A stretch of DNA of 64,000 bases from Cardiocondyla obscurior (GCF_019399895.1 NC_091881.1:3350501-3414500), one strand, 5' to 3'. Counted from the stretch's first letter, positions 11,133 through 26,482 are shown. Notes: generated by a model not told the origin, from the sequence alone. Program-made: numbers and translations.

Positions 11133-14100
11133 AGTTGGTTTGCGGTCTCGTTAATCAATGCGATGATTATGGAAGCTTCGAAACGCGCCAGACAGTGGTG
11201 CCTTTTTCTCATTAGTTCGAAGAAAGGAGATTATCACTGTGGTCGAAACGAGCCGCCGGGAAAAGGAGAACGCAATTTCTTGTCGGTGTTTTTCGTTTTA
11301 ATTGCAGGCGAGCGAGTTAACGAGATAGCGCGTTACCGCGCGCGGCTGCATTGAGACAAATTTATTCTCGTTTTATTTTCATTGGGCCGTAGGTAACGTT
11401 TATACCCGTCGGATGTAAAGAGATGATTTAGGGCAATTTCACGTCGACCCTATCCCCAGTTTCTTCTACAGGCCTGTCGTCAAATTGCGTCACGATGATT
11501 AGCGTTATCACGCCGGTCGTTCCTCGTTAATAAATTCTGCTGTCATCGTATTTAATTTGCGATTGCAAAAGTCTGCGGTCTGTATTTTTGCAGCCGACGT
11601 GCCGGCTAATACTATATTTTATACGCTGGTTTATCGAGATTCCATTGGCGAAATAATTGTATCAGCGTGATTTTCACATGCAGACTTTTATTCATCAGAT
11701 GAGCATTTTTTTGCCGTTAACGCGTGTCCCGATGAAACTAGCTTTTGCATTCGCGTAGTTTTCCTTCTTTTTCATTCTATTAAAAAAAAAAAAAAATTGC
11801 GCCGTAAACTCCAATTGGCGGCGGCATTGTCCGCTGGACGAGCACGTCAGAATCGTTGAGCCTTTATGATTAATAGGCGATCGTGCGTTCGGCGACCAGC
11901 GTGGAACATCGATAAATCGCAAAACTCACCCCGTCATTAAAGCTGGCATTTTGTGGCCCATTAATTTCGGTAATTTCATCACCGAACATTTTGGATATCA
12001 CATTACGCTTTATTTGCTTTTTGACGACCTATTTCAGAAATGTAATAGAATTTCCGGAAAATGTTAACTGGATTAATTTCGACATTCCGCGGCTACTTAT
12101 TAATGATTTATTATGAAACGACTTCTATTATTTCGTTAACATTTCTGTCGATCGATTTTTTCCGTATTTGCCTTTAATATTGCCAATAAAACGATGTCGT
12201 TTGCAAGAAAATAACTTTTTCTCTCTCAAGCTCGTTCGCTCCTAAATCTTATTCCACTCTTGCGCAATTCTATCCTCTGTGATCTACATCTACCTCTTTG
12301 AAATAAATTCGTGCGCTTTCTATTTAGATTAAATTCTTCATTGAAAAATTTGGCGGCTTGTTAACATTTATGTGCGCGCGCGAAACGCGGTGCGACAAGC
12401 GCTTTTCTGTCTTATGTATGCTCGAGAGTAGTAAAGCTTTTTTTCATGGGCGCCGTTTTGCGTGGAGCCCTTCCGCATTGTCACCGCCCACGATACGCAT
12501 CTTATTGCCTTTTATCGCGCCATGAGCCCCCATAAAACCACGACATAACGATCTAATTTGTCGTCCCCGAGAATGGTTCTAACGCGCACACGGGAATAAA
12601 GTTATTTTTACGGAGATGAGGCAGTTCTCTCTCTTTCTCTTTCTCTCACTTTCTCCCGTCCCGCGTTCTTTCCCTTTTGCTCCCTTCCACATATATTGCC
12701 GAACTAAAAACGTTCTAGCTTGCATTCGAGTTCGGGTAAACAAAGCGAATGTGCGGAGGGAAAAGCACATCGGCAATCGCCGGCCCGCGGTTTTCATCGA
12801 CGGCGAACGGGTACGCGAATCGTTTTGCCAATAATAACGCGATAATTGCGCCGGGCGCTTTATTTTCTGCTTGCCGGACGCAACGCGAAAACATCGATGC
12901 TTTTTCGAGGCAAGACCGTCTGGCCGAGGAACATGGTCGGAAAATACGGCCGATGGTACCGAAATAAACGCGGGAGTTTAGTTAAACGCGTTCTAATTAA
13001 TTTCTAGCTCGGCGGAAAATTGATATAATCTAATCTAGCGGTTTAATTGATACGCGAATAAGAGAAGAAGGCGTGCAAGGGTAACAAACGCGCGTTTCAA
13101 ATACACATAGAGAATTCGATGCGATCTTGCGGCAGCTTTTACCTCGGCCGGTCGCGATTTTATGATAATTCGACAGCGCTTTTTCACCCGGCAATTTACG
13201 AGCGTGTCATTTTCGTGCTTGCCACGAAGGAAGAGGAAGAGAGGTCGGGGGAGTACGGGAACACGTTCGTGTGAAAAGGAAAGGTAGAAGGGAGAAAATA
13301 AAAAACGCGATTAAGGGTAAGGGGGGAAAAAAAAGGGCGACGGGACGCGGCATAACTGTAGTGCCGCGACGTTCGATAAACTGCCCGCGAGTCCTTTTTA
13401 TGCGGTCGCGATATTTTATTTACCGGCAAAGTATATTTGCGCATCCGTTTGTACCGCCGGAAACTGTGGAAGCGGGAGGAAAAAAATGCCCGCAAAAGCA
13501 CGACCGCCCGCCGCACGAGATTTTCAAACGCTTTCGAATTCGTTCTCCGTTCGCGCAATACCATTCTCGCCTTTCCGTTCTACTGATTCTTCTGCCGTCT
13601 CTTCTTTTTTCCCCTCGCTCTCTTTGAGTCAGTCGACGAACATCGTGTTAAATTCACGTGTTGCAGAAAACTTTTTGTTAAAAATAATTTCAAAGACAAA
13701 ATTATAGAAAAAAAGTCAAAAATAATATAAATAAATTTATTAACAAAGATAAAAAAAAAATTAGCACAGTTGCGTGCGTATTGAAATATAAAAAAAGAAA
13801 AAGACATCTGTACTAATTTTACACGGGCATCTTGTGCATGTCGTACGATGATTTTGAGGGCTCGAAGGCATTCGCGGTATTCGATATATGCGTATCATCG
13901 TGCGGTAGATCTCGCTTCCGCAGATACGTGAGCCTCCTAGTGTCGAGAGCGGAGTGCCAGCCCAAGGGCTTGGAATTCTTTTCCCCTTTTTACCTATAAT
14001 AAACTCACTCATTTGCACGCGACGTCGCCTCTGCGATCCGCGAATGTAATTTACTTTACGGACGCGTTATCTTTCGGCGTCGCGCGCGAAACCGCATCGG

Positions 14101-17100
14101 CGTGCATAATTCGTGTCCTCTCGCGCGTCTACGGGGTCGAATACCGTCGCTTGTAATTCCGCCGTCGAGTTTTCATAGTAAATTCCATTATACGCCGTGG
14201 AACGCCCGTTTCATTATGTTGGCTTCTGGTTTAAGCCTATGCGGACTATCATGTTTGCGTGCACTTCGCATCGCGTTATGTTCATGACTGTTGATGCGCA
14301 TGAGAATACATATATAATAATTAAAGGCTCTAGGAAGAGAAGGTACAAAGTAAATTCTCAGTTCGTTGAACTAAAAGTTAATCTCGAGAACAGTCTCTAT
14401 GTTTAATCCATATGGAGTGTGAATATTAAAAAGCTACGGAGTGATATGGATTGCTCCATGATGTAAAAATTGAACTATTACCTCCTTATTTTATGTAAAG
14501 TTTTTATAATAAAATCGCGAAGCGAAATAGAAATTTATATGATTAATAAATTATCTCTTAAAACTTGATTGCCGCTTTCTATTAACGAATAATAAAAATT
14601 GTTCTTTATGCAAAATTAATTTTGCAATTTAATGACGCAAATTTTTTTTTTAATAGCTTCTTGATTTCTAAATGTGCAGTTTTAGCATATAATCTAATCT
14701 AAAATCAGCTAAATATTAATTTAATTTTCTTAATTGATAAAATTGTTTTTCCGTTAATGTTGTTATAGAAATATTTAATCTCAAAAACTGAGAAAAGATA
14801 TGTTCACAAATCGAACTTCGTTTAATTAAATAAATATTAAAATTTCGCGCTTTAACACAAGTGTTGAAATTTTTATATGCTTAACGTGCACGGTTACTGA
14901 AACATTTAACGTACAAAATTACGAGTAACCACGTTTAGTCATACTTATTATCAACTTAGATATCTCCTTTCTCTCTCTCCTTCGTACGTTTAAATGGATT
15001 TGGAATTCGCGAAAGGCATTACATTCCGTGCGTTTGTTGGCAGGGGACATAAGTTTCCAGCTCGCATGCACTTTGTGAGTAAAGAGACGGGGGCTGGCAA
15101 TCGTACGAGGCGCAGAAATTGTAATTTATCGATGCGGAGAATAACCGACTGCCTTGCAGGAGGCGCAAAAATATAGCGTACGCGTACTTTAAGTGGCGAA
15201 CTCGCTCTATTCGCGCGCATTACTCTAATTAAACGATGCGAGTAATGGCGAGTAACTTGGAAAGGGGGTGAGAGGGGGGTGAAAGTAATGTAAATTTACA
15301 GAAAGTTTGGCCGCCGCTTCTCTTAAACAACCAGCCTCAATGTCGTACATCAAGCAAAGGAAAGTCGTAAGATAACAGACGTGTTCGTTAAGTTAAGCCG
15401 TGTGCGCTATCCTCTCGAATTACAACGAATTAACACGAAGCCGATTTTGTCGTCGCTCACACAAATTTTACCTAATTAAGAGAGAATTAAAAAAAAAAAA
15501 AATTCTGGTACGGTATAATTCGATAACGAACTTCGTACGAAGCACTTGTGTAATGTACAAATTTATTTTATTCAATTTCCAATTTAAAGAGTTATATAAT
15601 TTCTACGATTTTTAATTCACATTTATCGTTTCGTTTGTTAACTGGATTTCCCCCCTGTTACAGTTTTATAATATTTTATACAATTTTGTGTGAACTTTCC
15701 CTGCTTGCAGTCGATGTACATCTTTCGCCTCCCCTTTCCAGCGTCTTTCTATTTTAGCTTCTCGTAGATTACAACCAGTAGCACAAACTTGAACTATTAT
15801 TAGGCGACGCGGCCCTCCGCTTCTAGATCGTGTTATTTGTTTGACCTCGCTTTCTCGTACATCTTCGTGTTTGTGTAGCGTCCAGTTATGCGTCTCGTTG
15901 GTGTAAAATTTGCAACTACGTGATTATTTTCATGCTAGTGTACGTAGTAACGTTTCGCTACACCGATTCCGATAATCAAACATTAGACTATTATTACAAT
16001 TGAGGAGAAAAACGATAGACGAAGAACAGTTAGAGACGAAATATGCAAACGGGCGATTCTGCCTCGTGGCGTTCCGAATAATTTAATTACCTTTGGCAAC
16101 GGATTTTTTTTTTAATGTAAATATTATTTAACGAAAAGGCGAAAAAGACGTCGCGAAAATAGAGATCTCTTAAACAAACCCCGGAGTATGCGGGCGTTGC
16201 CCCGGGTCGCGGAGCATGCGTTTGCGTCGGGGATAACCCAATTTCAACCTGACTGCAACCTTGCCCACGTCGTAGTCAACCCTCGACGACATCTCCTCGC
16301 GGAGCCTCTTCCATCTCGGGATTTGGACCGCGTGGCAAGCTTGGAGAAGTGCTCGGTCAGCGACGTAACCAGACGAGATGTATTCGAAAATACGCGGCGC
16401 CCTGACGCTTTTAGTCCCTGCTCCCGACAGCTTCGTTTTGCCTCGAGAACCGGGCGTGTTTCTATGATTTAGAATAAATTTGACACCAAAATTAATACGC
16501 ATTCTTGATCAAATAAAACGATACAAAGCAGTAACTGCAGCGTTATTAAAAAGAAAAAAAAAAGAAAAAAAATTATTATGTAAATTCTAACGCACGGTAC
16601 TTTGACGCGAGATTGAAGAGTTATACGACTTGAAAGCGCGTTAAACTCTTACGGCGATAAATTAATTAGTTGAGGCATCCGCTTCTTTGTCGGTTACGCC
16701 ATTGCTCGATCCACCGCAGGACGATAGGGACCACTAGGGCGAACTTGATGATTCCTCTCTTCCATCCCCCTTTACTATATCCGCCGTAACGGAGCTAGCC
16801 AAGTATAAGCAACACGCCGAGTGCCATCGGGGGAAGCATTAGTGAGCGTTAAGCTAAATAAACACTCAGCTGGCGAGGACCGGGCGCGGTTTACAACGGT
16901 AACGAGCGTAGAGGAAACGCGGTAGCGGCTTCTTAGTCAATGGCTTTCCACCCGTAGAAATTTACCGAAGTACGTACAACCGCGATCGAGCGGTTCGCGC
17001 TGAAAATGGGCACTCGATTGTTTGCTGTGTCTAATAAGCGTTGTCAGCGCGTCAAGAAAATATATAGTATATAAAAAAAGAAAAAAAAAACGCATCAAGT

Positions 17101-17366
17101 TCATAACGGCGATATTTACGAGTAAAATATCGCGTCTCCTCTAATAACGTAATCGCCGAGATGTGCGGACGTTTTTAAGATTAATTGCGAATTAAAATTA
17201 CAATGAAAAACCACTTCTTTCCGCGGAACGTAGAAACGAGGCTTTTCGACGGTCCTTTTCGCGCACCCGCACCCTCCCGCCTTGAAGTATTCAACCGATT
17301 TAAAGCCACGGGTGGCGTCGTCGCGGGTGTGCGGCAAACACGCGACGCGCAGCGGGAAGCCGCCCG

Positions 17367-17388
17367 GCGTCGATTGCTTAATCGACGC
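17367..17388. repeat. Perfect 9-bp inverted repeat
   Basis: GCGTCGATT, loop GCTT, then AATCGACGC, within a GC-rich patch. Confidence 0.8.
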
Positions 17389-19735
17389 TGCTCGAGATTA
17401 GCGGCCGCTGGCGTTAATGCGCGCCGCTCTCTACACTACGATGCCATTAAGCGCGTACTTAACGCCGTGAGCGAGCAGATAGAGAGAATGAAAGCGAGTG
17501 GACGGAAGCGAGGCGAGGCGCGGAAGTGCGGCGAGCGAACAAGGGACACGGCGGTGGTGGCGGTACGAGTGCGAGAGACATCCGGCGCAGGGGGAAAAGG
17601 GTGTGTAGCAGGACCGGGAAGGGTGGATCGGCTGAAAGCTCTTTTAGCCGGTCTCAGGACGTGCGAGAGAATCGAGCGCGGCGTTGTCTCGACAAATCCG
17701 TTTAGCGCGTTCTCATTCTCGCCTCTCCATCGCTCCTCGCCTCTCTGCGCCCCGTGCGAAACTTAACGTCCACCGTTGTCGACTGCAGCCGCGGACACGA
17801 TGTCAAGATTAATACCTATGGATCTTATTAGACGGAACAAAGAGAGGCGCGCGTGAGCAATTCCGCGCGACGCGGATACGTCCGTCCTCGTCCACCGGTA
17901 TCGCCATTTTCGAGGCAACAGTACTAGCATCGGGAAGTGGATCCGCAGTCCACTCGGTTCCGAGCGGCGGCGGCAAATAAAATTTTCAAGTCTCGAATCG
18001 CATCGACATTCGTATTCAAATGTATATCAATTATACAACAAATTAAAAAGAGTAAGACAATTATCCAGATATTAAACGGAGATATCTGTACGCGGTGAAA
18101 AAAATTTTTTTTTTTTTTTTATGTGTATCTGTCGCCTACGGCTATTGCGAGGCGCGAACGGAAAATATCACGTTATCAAACTTTTATAACCAGTCCCATC
18201 GATGTCGCAGTATATGTCTCACGAGCTGACATCACGTTATCAATTTTACGCGCTAACGTGAACACGATATCACTACCTATTCCCTTGCTTTCATTCATTT
18301 TTTCTTGATTGCGAATAACAGAAGGGGAAAAAGGGAGAGAGAAAGAGAGAGAAAGTTATCGAAAGTACAACAGTTCTAAAAAGAAAAAAATATATATAAA
18401 AAACAATACGCTTTGAAATATGAGAAATGGAAAATGATAAATCTTTAGACAACAGTATAGACTTTAAAATCGACTTCTCTTTACGAGTTAATTAATCTGA
18501 AAGTTTATCGCTTCCCAATACATTACGGTATGACGCGATGTAAAAGTAAAAACGATTTAAACAAAAGCATCGTGTAGAATCCATTTAGGATATCGGTTTT
18601 AATTATATATTAGGTTAATTTATTGGTAATTACCGTTTTATATTTTATTTGGCGCATAGCGCAAAGAATAATACGTCGCCGCGTTTGCGAAAATTCGGTT
18701 AGAGCCGTTGAATAGGATAATTGGAATGCTTTACGGGAATCAGTATGCACCGACATGCGCGATTCATAAGTTTCGCGAGAAGTGGGTGGGTGTCGTCACA
18801 TCGCGCACGCGATTGTGCCAGTTAAATATTTTGCAAGACACAAATAATTGCCAGTCGCATCGGAGAGCATAATAGACCCCGGCCGTGCGTTCCGCGGATA
18901 ATTAAATTCGTGTTTATTCGGCGTGCTCGAAATTGCAGGAATAGAATAAACGTTTATAATAGTCAATACAATACTTTTGGCAAAACGTATTCCTATAAGA
19001 GAGCACTTTTACGTACGCGTTTATGCTTCTGAACAAAAAGCATCTAATCCAATAAAATAACAATAAAAAACTATACAGAGGATAGGTCCAGTTTTACGAC
19101 GGGTGCACGCTTTACGAAGTTTCGCTTTAGCAAACTCCGCCAAATTATCCAAAAATTTATCTACAAGTGGAAAAATAGGAAAAAGAGAAGAGAAGAGAAA
19201 AATAAAATAAACGGCAACAGTAAAACCCTGTATCGGGCTGTGCATTGAAAATTAAGGTCTCGTTTCCGTGAAATTTATATTTTACGAACCTGTTTGTTGC
19301 TCTAGCTTTTACACCTTCACGAAACGGGTTTTACTTCTACTGTATTAATCAATTTTACACGAATGTGCAAGTTGATCTTTAATTATAAATTAAAATAATA
19401 AAATTTTAATTAAATTCTTATCTCAATAATTTATTATTTAAAATTTGTACTGTCAATGAAAGACATATTTTTTCTTACAACATCACAATGTTATGATTCG
19501 TAAATTTTATCGCAAAAAAAAAGAACCAAAAAAAAATAAATAAATAAAAAACAGATTGCACGAACTTATATAAAGGCAATATGATTTAATCTCTCAACGC
19601 GGCGCGAGCGCATTGAATACAGCAGAACTTTTAACGAGAGGTTTAATGGAAATTGCGAACGCGATCGTTAATATGCAAGGATGGCATTAATTAACGGCAT
19701 TCGTGACGATGTGTCGCGGGTAATTCCGATGCGAT

Positions 19736-19741
<6 letters not shown>

Positions 19742-19767
<26 letters not shown>
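19742..19767. repeat. Poly-A run (26 A)
   Basis: The longest A homopolymer in the window. No retroposon body could be identified upstream of it. Confidence 0.9.
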
Positions 19768-21845
19768 CAAATAAACAATCAAAATGAAAGCGATTGCGGA
19801 CGCATTTGTCGACTTCTTTGCTCGAAACCCGTTCAATCGTAAGAATTTCTTGGCACGTTCTCGACAGTGTTCACAGGCTGCGCGTTCACTCGCGTTCTGC
19901 AGGGAAATTAGTTCGCGCACGTGATTCTTCGCGGCGGCACGCACGCTTTCGAAGACGCGCGAGAGACCCCGAAGAACGGCGCGTCGGCAGAATCTCCCCC
20001 GGTTGAAATCGGATGCTGCGGGCGTATCTCACGACGGGGCGGCCCGGTGGCGGTACGGGTAAAGCGATAGGGATGGGTAAAAGCCGCCACACCGTTTGTT
20101 TAGGATCAGTCGAAGTTTAGAGCGACCTAATAAAATTCGAATCGCCTTTAATCCACGCGGACGTGACAGAGCCGTCACCTCGACGCTTTAGATCGCTGCA
20201 GTTCGGTTATGATTGTTTTCACAACGGCTGTGTCATGTATTTGTACCTCCCGTATTTCCCTCCATCGAGGGTAGCGATGTGTTTTCAACGAAAAAAAAAA
20301 AGAAAAAAAAATTCGATTTTATACATACGTAATAGCACGAATGCTTATGCATAATATATAAGGATGATCAAATATAGAGCACTGCAAACGAGTATTTTGT
20401 GCATTTTACATGACGGAGAATACGTTGAATACTTTGTAATACTTAAAAATATTGTTTAAAATATAAAGATCGTGAAAAATTAAAATGTTAACGTTTGAAA
20501 ATAGAGCGGTACGATCGCGAAAGATGGTCGACTGAACGTGAATGCTTCCGATCGGATCGAAAGTACAATTCAGCATAATCGCGAACAAGCATCTCACCGC
20601 CGTCGTAAACCAGTCGGGCGGGAAAACTATTAATTCTGCTGGGCTCTTTCCAATTTAAGTAAATTACGTGTGTGGATTGGGGAGATTAGAGGTAACAACG
20701 TTCGCTGTATTGTCGTTTGCGGAGATAGAGCACGACGTTCACGGTGCGCGCGACCGGTTTTCGCGTCGGATGATTGCGGAAAAGGGTAGAAAATGGGCGG
20801 AGGGTGGAGTAGCGCGAGGCGCGTAAGTGCCATCGTATATTCGTCTCGCGCGTGATCCCGGCGAGATAATTCGATCGAGCGTCGACTTCGCCGTGGTGAT
20901 ACGTGGAAACAATCCTAAACTGCGCGTCGGAAGAACCGACGGCGACGCCGTCGATCGATCCCGGGCGCAATTTAACAAGTATCGGATCTGGGATTTCTTT
21001 TTTTTTTTTACGTGGCTCTTGCGAGCATTCGCGAATCACCTCTCGGCTGAGATTTCAGATTTATACCTCCGGAACTCGTGCGAATTCTCCGCGGATAAAG
21101 TTTCGACTGCGGCAAATTCTACCGTACGGCTTGCGAACGCGGTTAACTTCGTCACGCACTTTAGCTGTCTGAAATTATTTTCTACATATTGTACTTTGTT
21201 TTTTTAAGTGATTATACGTTTAAATAAAATAGATATATCTATTTAAAATATAAAATAATTATCAAAATAAGAAGGTCGATACGAGAGTATTAAAAGATGA
21301 GAAAATGTCAATATCTATTAATTAAAACGGTTACACCAGAAATACTCTGGGAAGTTTCTCATAAATGTATTTCAATAAGTCAATTCGCGATGAGAAAAGA
21401 ATTGATTGCGACCTGTTTAGAAGCTGCTTGTCGGATTTTGCGATAGAAAAAAATTGATGGTAATTTAATCGAATAATAGGACGCCGAATGTAATTTGGTT
21501 ATTCGCGCGCTAATCAGCTTTAAGAATTCATCGCAGGCCGTTCGTAATTATTATAAATTATATTCCTTAAACAAAATTATACGAATAATTTATTTGGGTA
21601 AGGATAATGACGCCAAATTATTTGCATAATCTATTTCCGATTTTGATTGGCCGGCCGATCGTAATAGCCTTCGTGATGGGACGAGAGTAATCGCAAAAGC
21701 TTTGTGATCAACGAGCCGCGGTAAACTAACGTGTTAATTGTCGATGAGCGACAATCAAAGCCTGCGTTACGAGCGCGCGCTATCATTTCATCCGTGTTTC
21801 CTTTACGCGATGCGGGGAGGACGTTGACAACTATACCCGGCGACT

Positions 21846-21893
21846 GTGACGATGACTACGGCGACGACGACAACGACGATGACGACGACGACG
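21846..21893. repeat. Imperfect GAC/GAT trinucleotide repeat
   Basis: Degenerate run of GAC and GAT units, giving an Asp-rich chance peptide (about residues 40-54 of an open frame at 21731-21955). It looks like a microsatellite and not a conserved acidic domain. Confidence 0.8.
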
Positions 21894-24800
21894 GTAGTGG
21901 CGCAAAGTGCACTCGGCTAAAGTGGACGTGGATGGGTAGCCGGCATCGAAATTAACGACCCGGGATCCATAAAGGTCCTGAGACCAGCACTAACGGTCGA
22001 CCCGTGGAAATAATGCAGCTGGATGGCGCACCGGGCTTGTGATCCAAAATTTATGCGGTTAGACCGATCTAAATCACGATTTATAACACCGGGTCTCCCC
22101 TCGCCCTACGACCTTTTTCGCGCCTTTGCCGATTTATTTCGAGCACTGTACATATAAGTTGACTCTGACCCACGGAGGGCGATAGGTAATTGTTCATCAA
22201 ACAATCCACCACCTCGTCAGACCTTGACGATTAGTTTTGTTCGATTTTTTACGAAGCTCGAACTTTTTGTTCCACCCAGTTCTATGTAATTTGGCTAAAA
22301 ATTTTGGTTTTATTTTTTTTTTTTTATTTTTCACGAGTCTACACGATTAATCTATTATTAATAGTACTATATTTTTAAAGAACGTCGAATTGTACGATTC
22401 GAATATGAAATTAATTAGGGAATGTTCGGACTTTTTTCTTGTTCTATCAAACACTCGAGATATCGACATCCGATCCCGATTACGTTCATACTACGTTTGA
22501 TTTGTTCGGCCGAATCGCGAACTCGAGTCGGAAATTTAATTAGCATGAGTGGCGATTCGCTACTCCGGCTGCGAGAAAATTGAGATCGCGTATCGTGATG
22601 GTTCGGTGTAAAAAAAAAAAAAGTTATTCTCGATGGTAGTTTGAGTGGGCATCGCGAACTACTAATTACGTCAAAACGCAGATAACGAGTGCGGGACCCT
22701 TGACTACGCAATCGGCGGAGGAAAAGGGAATATCGAGATGTTTGGAAACATCATGGAAACAAGCGCTTAAATTGAAAGTGGCCCCAACACTTCATACAGA
22801 AGTGGCGTATTCATCGCGAGGGGTTGTTATCTTGTATGTAGGAGGACGGAGAGAGCGGGAAGGGACACGGCAGAGGCCGAGAGAAATTGACGTAGGATTG
22901 CCCGCGATCCGAAATAACAAGCGATGCGTTTGCGAAAATACGAGGTAAAGATAGACATAGCGGCCGGCGCTTCCGCCTTAGGCGACAATTTCGCTTTTTG
23001 TCGGCGACTAAAATCTCCTTAGGGCGGTTGTTTTCCCTCCTGTACCGAATAAGCAGGCATCTTTCGAGAGGAAAATGTTTACGTTTCGGCGTTGATGGAA
23101 ATTTTTGCGGAAGTGGAGAAGTGGATACTGCAGATTTTTTGCGCGCGCAAAATCGTCGAGTGGCGAGCAAGTAGAAATGTCTGGCAACGATCAGACCGCG
23201 CACCGGGAAAACTGGTCTCTCTCGATGTTCAATTAAACATACCGCTCGCTACTGGAAACGATAGGTACAAAATACACTTTATACATCTCGCGTGATTGTT
23301 GAGTAAATAATTGAACGAAATAAGATTAAAAAAAAAGAAAGCAAAAATATTATTTTTCAGTAAGTTATAAAAATTACTCGTTTTTAAAGAAGAAAGAGTT
23401 TCCAATCGGATATAATCGTGTCATTTTTTTTCAGAAAAATATATTTTTTAGGCAATGTATTAAATTGTCCAGTTTTATTATTATTCTCTATAACATGATA
23501 TCAAGCACAGTTATCAATATCCATAAAAAAAAGATATTTAATTTACATAACTAAATATTTTAAACTCAATATTGGTTTATTTTTAAAAGAGATACATATT
23601 GTATTAATTTATAATTTTATAAAAAAATTTTACGCACATTGTCGCCAGCGGTTCTGAAATTAAAGCTGAAGTATCTGAGAGCGAACGAACCTAAATGAAA
23701 TTTCAACAATCGTTCGGGACATGTTGATTATCATCGTTAATCGCGTGTGCGAGAGAAAGAGAGAGAATTGCGGTTTCTGATCGGTATCCGCCGCGATTAT
23801 ATCGCTACGGCGGCGTTTCAACGTCGTCCGCCTGGCGTGCCCGTAAGGCATTTCTAATTTAAACGTTGCCGAGATGCGGTAGAACAGGAAAAGACTTATC
23901 GTGCGACTTCGGCTTTAAGGCTCGTTCACACCGCGAGAAACGGCAACGGCCGCCGGAGTAACTATCATCGTAAACGCCCGGCGGAGTAAAGTAACAGAAG
24001 TTTTCGCGAAGTGTCACAATGAAACGAAATAAGAAACTCTCGAGCACCAGTAACCCCTGGCACACAAACTCTCGGCCGTTCTTTGACCCTCCTTTCGCCT
24101 CCCCTCTCCCCGCGGTAGCCATCTTCCACGGTCTTCTCACTTTGTTTTGTCCCGTGGCGCGGGGAATTTTCTTATGATTCGCAGTTACATTTCAACTTTT
24201 TTGACTAACAGCGTCCCGGTAGATTGTAAACCGATGCGTTTCTTCGGCCCAGAGAAAAAGTTTAATTGGAAATCGTTTTCCCTCGTTCGTTTTCTCGTTT
24301 ATACGCGCCGTCGCTTTTCGGGAGAGGGGTAAACTTAATTTTTTATTTTTATTTCCTGAGGATTATAGCGAAAGAAAAAAAAAAACGATCGGTCAGGTAT
24401 TAAGCTTGCGAGTTTGCGCGCGGGTCAGGCATAATTAAATTGCCGAGAATTGGAGTCGAATTAGAATCGCCAATTGCGATGCGCCCTTGCATTTAATTCA
24501 ACTGCAAATATCGTCGCAGGTGGTAAAAGATATGGGAGTTCTAAGTAAATTCGTACATAATGCGCTGTAAAAGGACAGTCTGGCTTACTTGAGATGCAAA
24601 TATAAATTACGTGAAAGGGAGGGAAAGAGGTGGAAGCACGAAGATCTAAATAAAACATTTAAAAGTAATGTACGTAGAGAAGTTTTCTATTGATTTTACA
24701 TCGCGCGCGGAAACGAGAAATCCAGGGGTTAAAGATGAGCAGCGTCCTCGTAGTAACTTCGGGAGATCCGGTTACTCCGCGCGCGAGAAATCTCCCTCTG

Positions 24801-25617
24801 TTTATTTTCTCTCGGTAACGTTCCAATATCGATACGCCGCCTCGAACCGTAGACGCGAATACTATCGGTGCCGCGCGTGTCGACGACAAAGTATCGGCAA
24901 ACATTTCGTCGGTAATTCAATATCCTCGTTCCAAGGATACAGAATGGCCTAGAACTATCACACGCCTTTTCCATCCCCGGATTCTATTTTAAATTTAAAA
25001 TCGATCTCGGCACGCGAAAATGCCGTTTCAATATTAAATAATCGGGGACGGCGCTTGTATTATTTCTGATACAAAAACCATTTACAAGAGTAAATATAAC
25101 TTCCTTCCCTTTTAACATTTAACGTAACCACGTAATCACCGATGTTCCATCATTAATACAGTCTTTGTATAATTTTTTAATCTATTTTCCGATTTTATTG
25201 GGGGATTACTTCGATACTTATACCGCTCGTTCGACGTTCGTTTGCTAAGTTACATACATCTTGAGAAAATAAAACGAAATTGAATCTCATATTTAGCGAG
25301 GCAAATAATATCCACGTATACATCGGCAATTAACAATGAAATAAGGTCTTTAGATCAAGATGACCCGCGAAGATCAGTAGTTTTAATTTTCTCTTTCCTT
25401 CGGAATTATGAAAAGTGGGCACATGGAGAAGATAGAGTTACGTTGTCGCGTGGAGTACCGCGATACGATAAAGTGGCGTCTGCCGCTTGTAAACTCGTTC
25501 GGCTAGAAGTAACGTCTTATGAAACGGGAGAGGTTACGAATGGAAGAAAGAGGGATGGAGGCAAAACGAGAAGGAGAGAGATCGTGGGAGGGAAGGCGAG
25601 ACTCGAGGCGATGTTCG

Positions 25618-25631
25618 CGTTTCGCGAAACG
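25618..25631. repeat. Perfect 14-bp palindrome
   Basis: CGTTTCGCGAAACG is self-complementary. It might be a dimeric protein-binding site, but no family is recognised. Confidence 0.7.
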
Positions 25632-26482
25632 TCGTTGCGTCTCCAAACTAAATACGCCGCGTGTGCATTTGTGCGTTTTGTTAACGCAACTTGACACCTC
25701 CGGTCGAGGCCGCCGCGCACAAAGTGCCGTAGAAATTACCGCCATCGCTCGTTCCTCTTCATCGTCCGTCGTTCGAGCATTCTCGGCCACCTTTCTCTCT
25801 TTCTCTCCCCGAAGACGGCGGCGTGGCAATTTGTCAACCGCGTTAATTACTATTCATCACGGCGCCGTAAAAAGTAAAAGTGTATTGACGGTTGTAATAA
25901 ACGGCGGCGAAAGCGCGTTTAGAAATAAAGGTGCAACGTAACAGAGAAGTCGCAATAAAAGCGCCCGACGAAGTACCCGTTCAATTAATGCCGGACGGAG
26001 TTTTGTTGTGCGAATTCTCGAATGTCTCTCAGAAAAACTTCCGACGTTGCCGCATAATTTCATGCATTAACATTTATTTCACGCACTGCTCTTGAAGCAA
26101 CAATCAAATATTTTTACCACGTTAATATCAATAATTACCAGATTGTTTGTTTCGGGTGGGTTTTAATTAATTGTTGAAAGTAAATAAAAAACACGATGGA
26201 AAAGTCTTGAAAAGATTTGAAAATAAAATAATATATAGAATCGACGTAGATATATGTCTACAAAAAAAAAAAACGTTTTTGAAAAGAAAATAAGTAGAAT
26301 AAAAGCTCGAGTGACGAACTTTGAAATAGTTTAGGATTAATTATGAACCGGGCGTAATTTGATTTTGTAAATTGGAGAATGTATTAGAGAGCAATTTCCG
26401 TGATATCTTTTCGCTATGAAAAACTCGTCTTAAAATACGTCAAGAAATCCATCTCTGAAATTCTAGTGCTTTTGGAGGGCTC

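Larger units (their letters stand above)
7760..26482. other. Long non-coding stretch
   Basis: No gene can be supported over about 18.7 kb. It holds A/T homopolymers (24 A at 8200-8223; 26 A at 19742-19767), a TA run, a GAC-type trinucleotide repeat, and GC-rich patches at about 8.1-8.5, 9.0-9.5, 12.5-13.6, 16.2-16.5, 17.2-17.9, 19.8-20.1, 20.6-21.1 and 22.7-23.2 kb in which long chance frames occur on both strands. Several isolated splice-like sites were examined (for example an acceptor at 11306 and a donor at 9169), but the enclosed intervals contain stops in all frames. Confidence 0.45.

Noticed and set aside
11307..11393. Good plus-strand acceptor (TTTTAATTGCAG) with a GTAACG donor
   Set aside because: All three frames contain stops and the donor is weak; no neighbouring exon supports a non-coding transcript.
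16170..16502. 110-codon minus-strand frame with a protein-like second half
   Set aside because: The GC-rich patch is open on both strands; no acceptor at a sensible place and no family recognised.
17185..17766. 193-codon plus-strand frame
   Set aside because: Arg/Ala/Gly-rich composition typical of chance frames in CpG-dense DNA.
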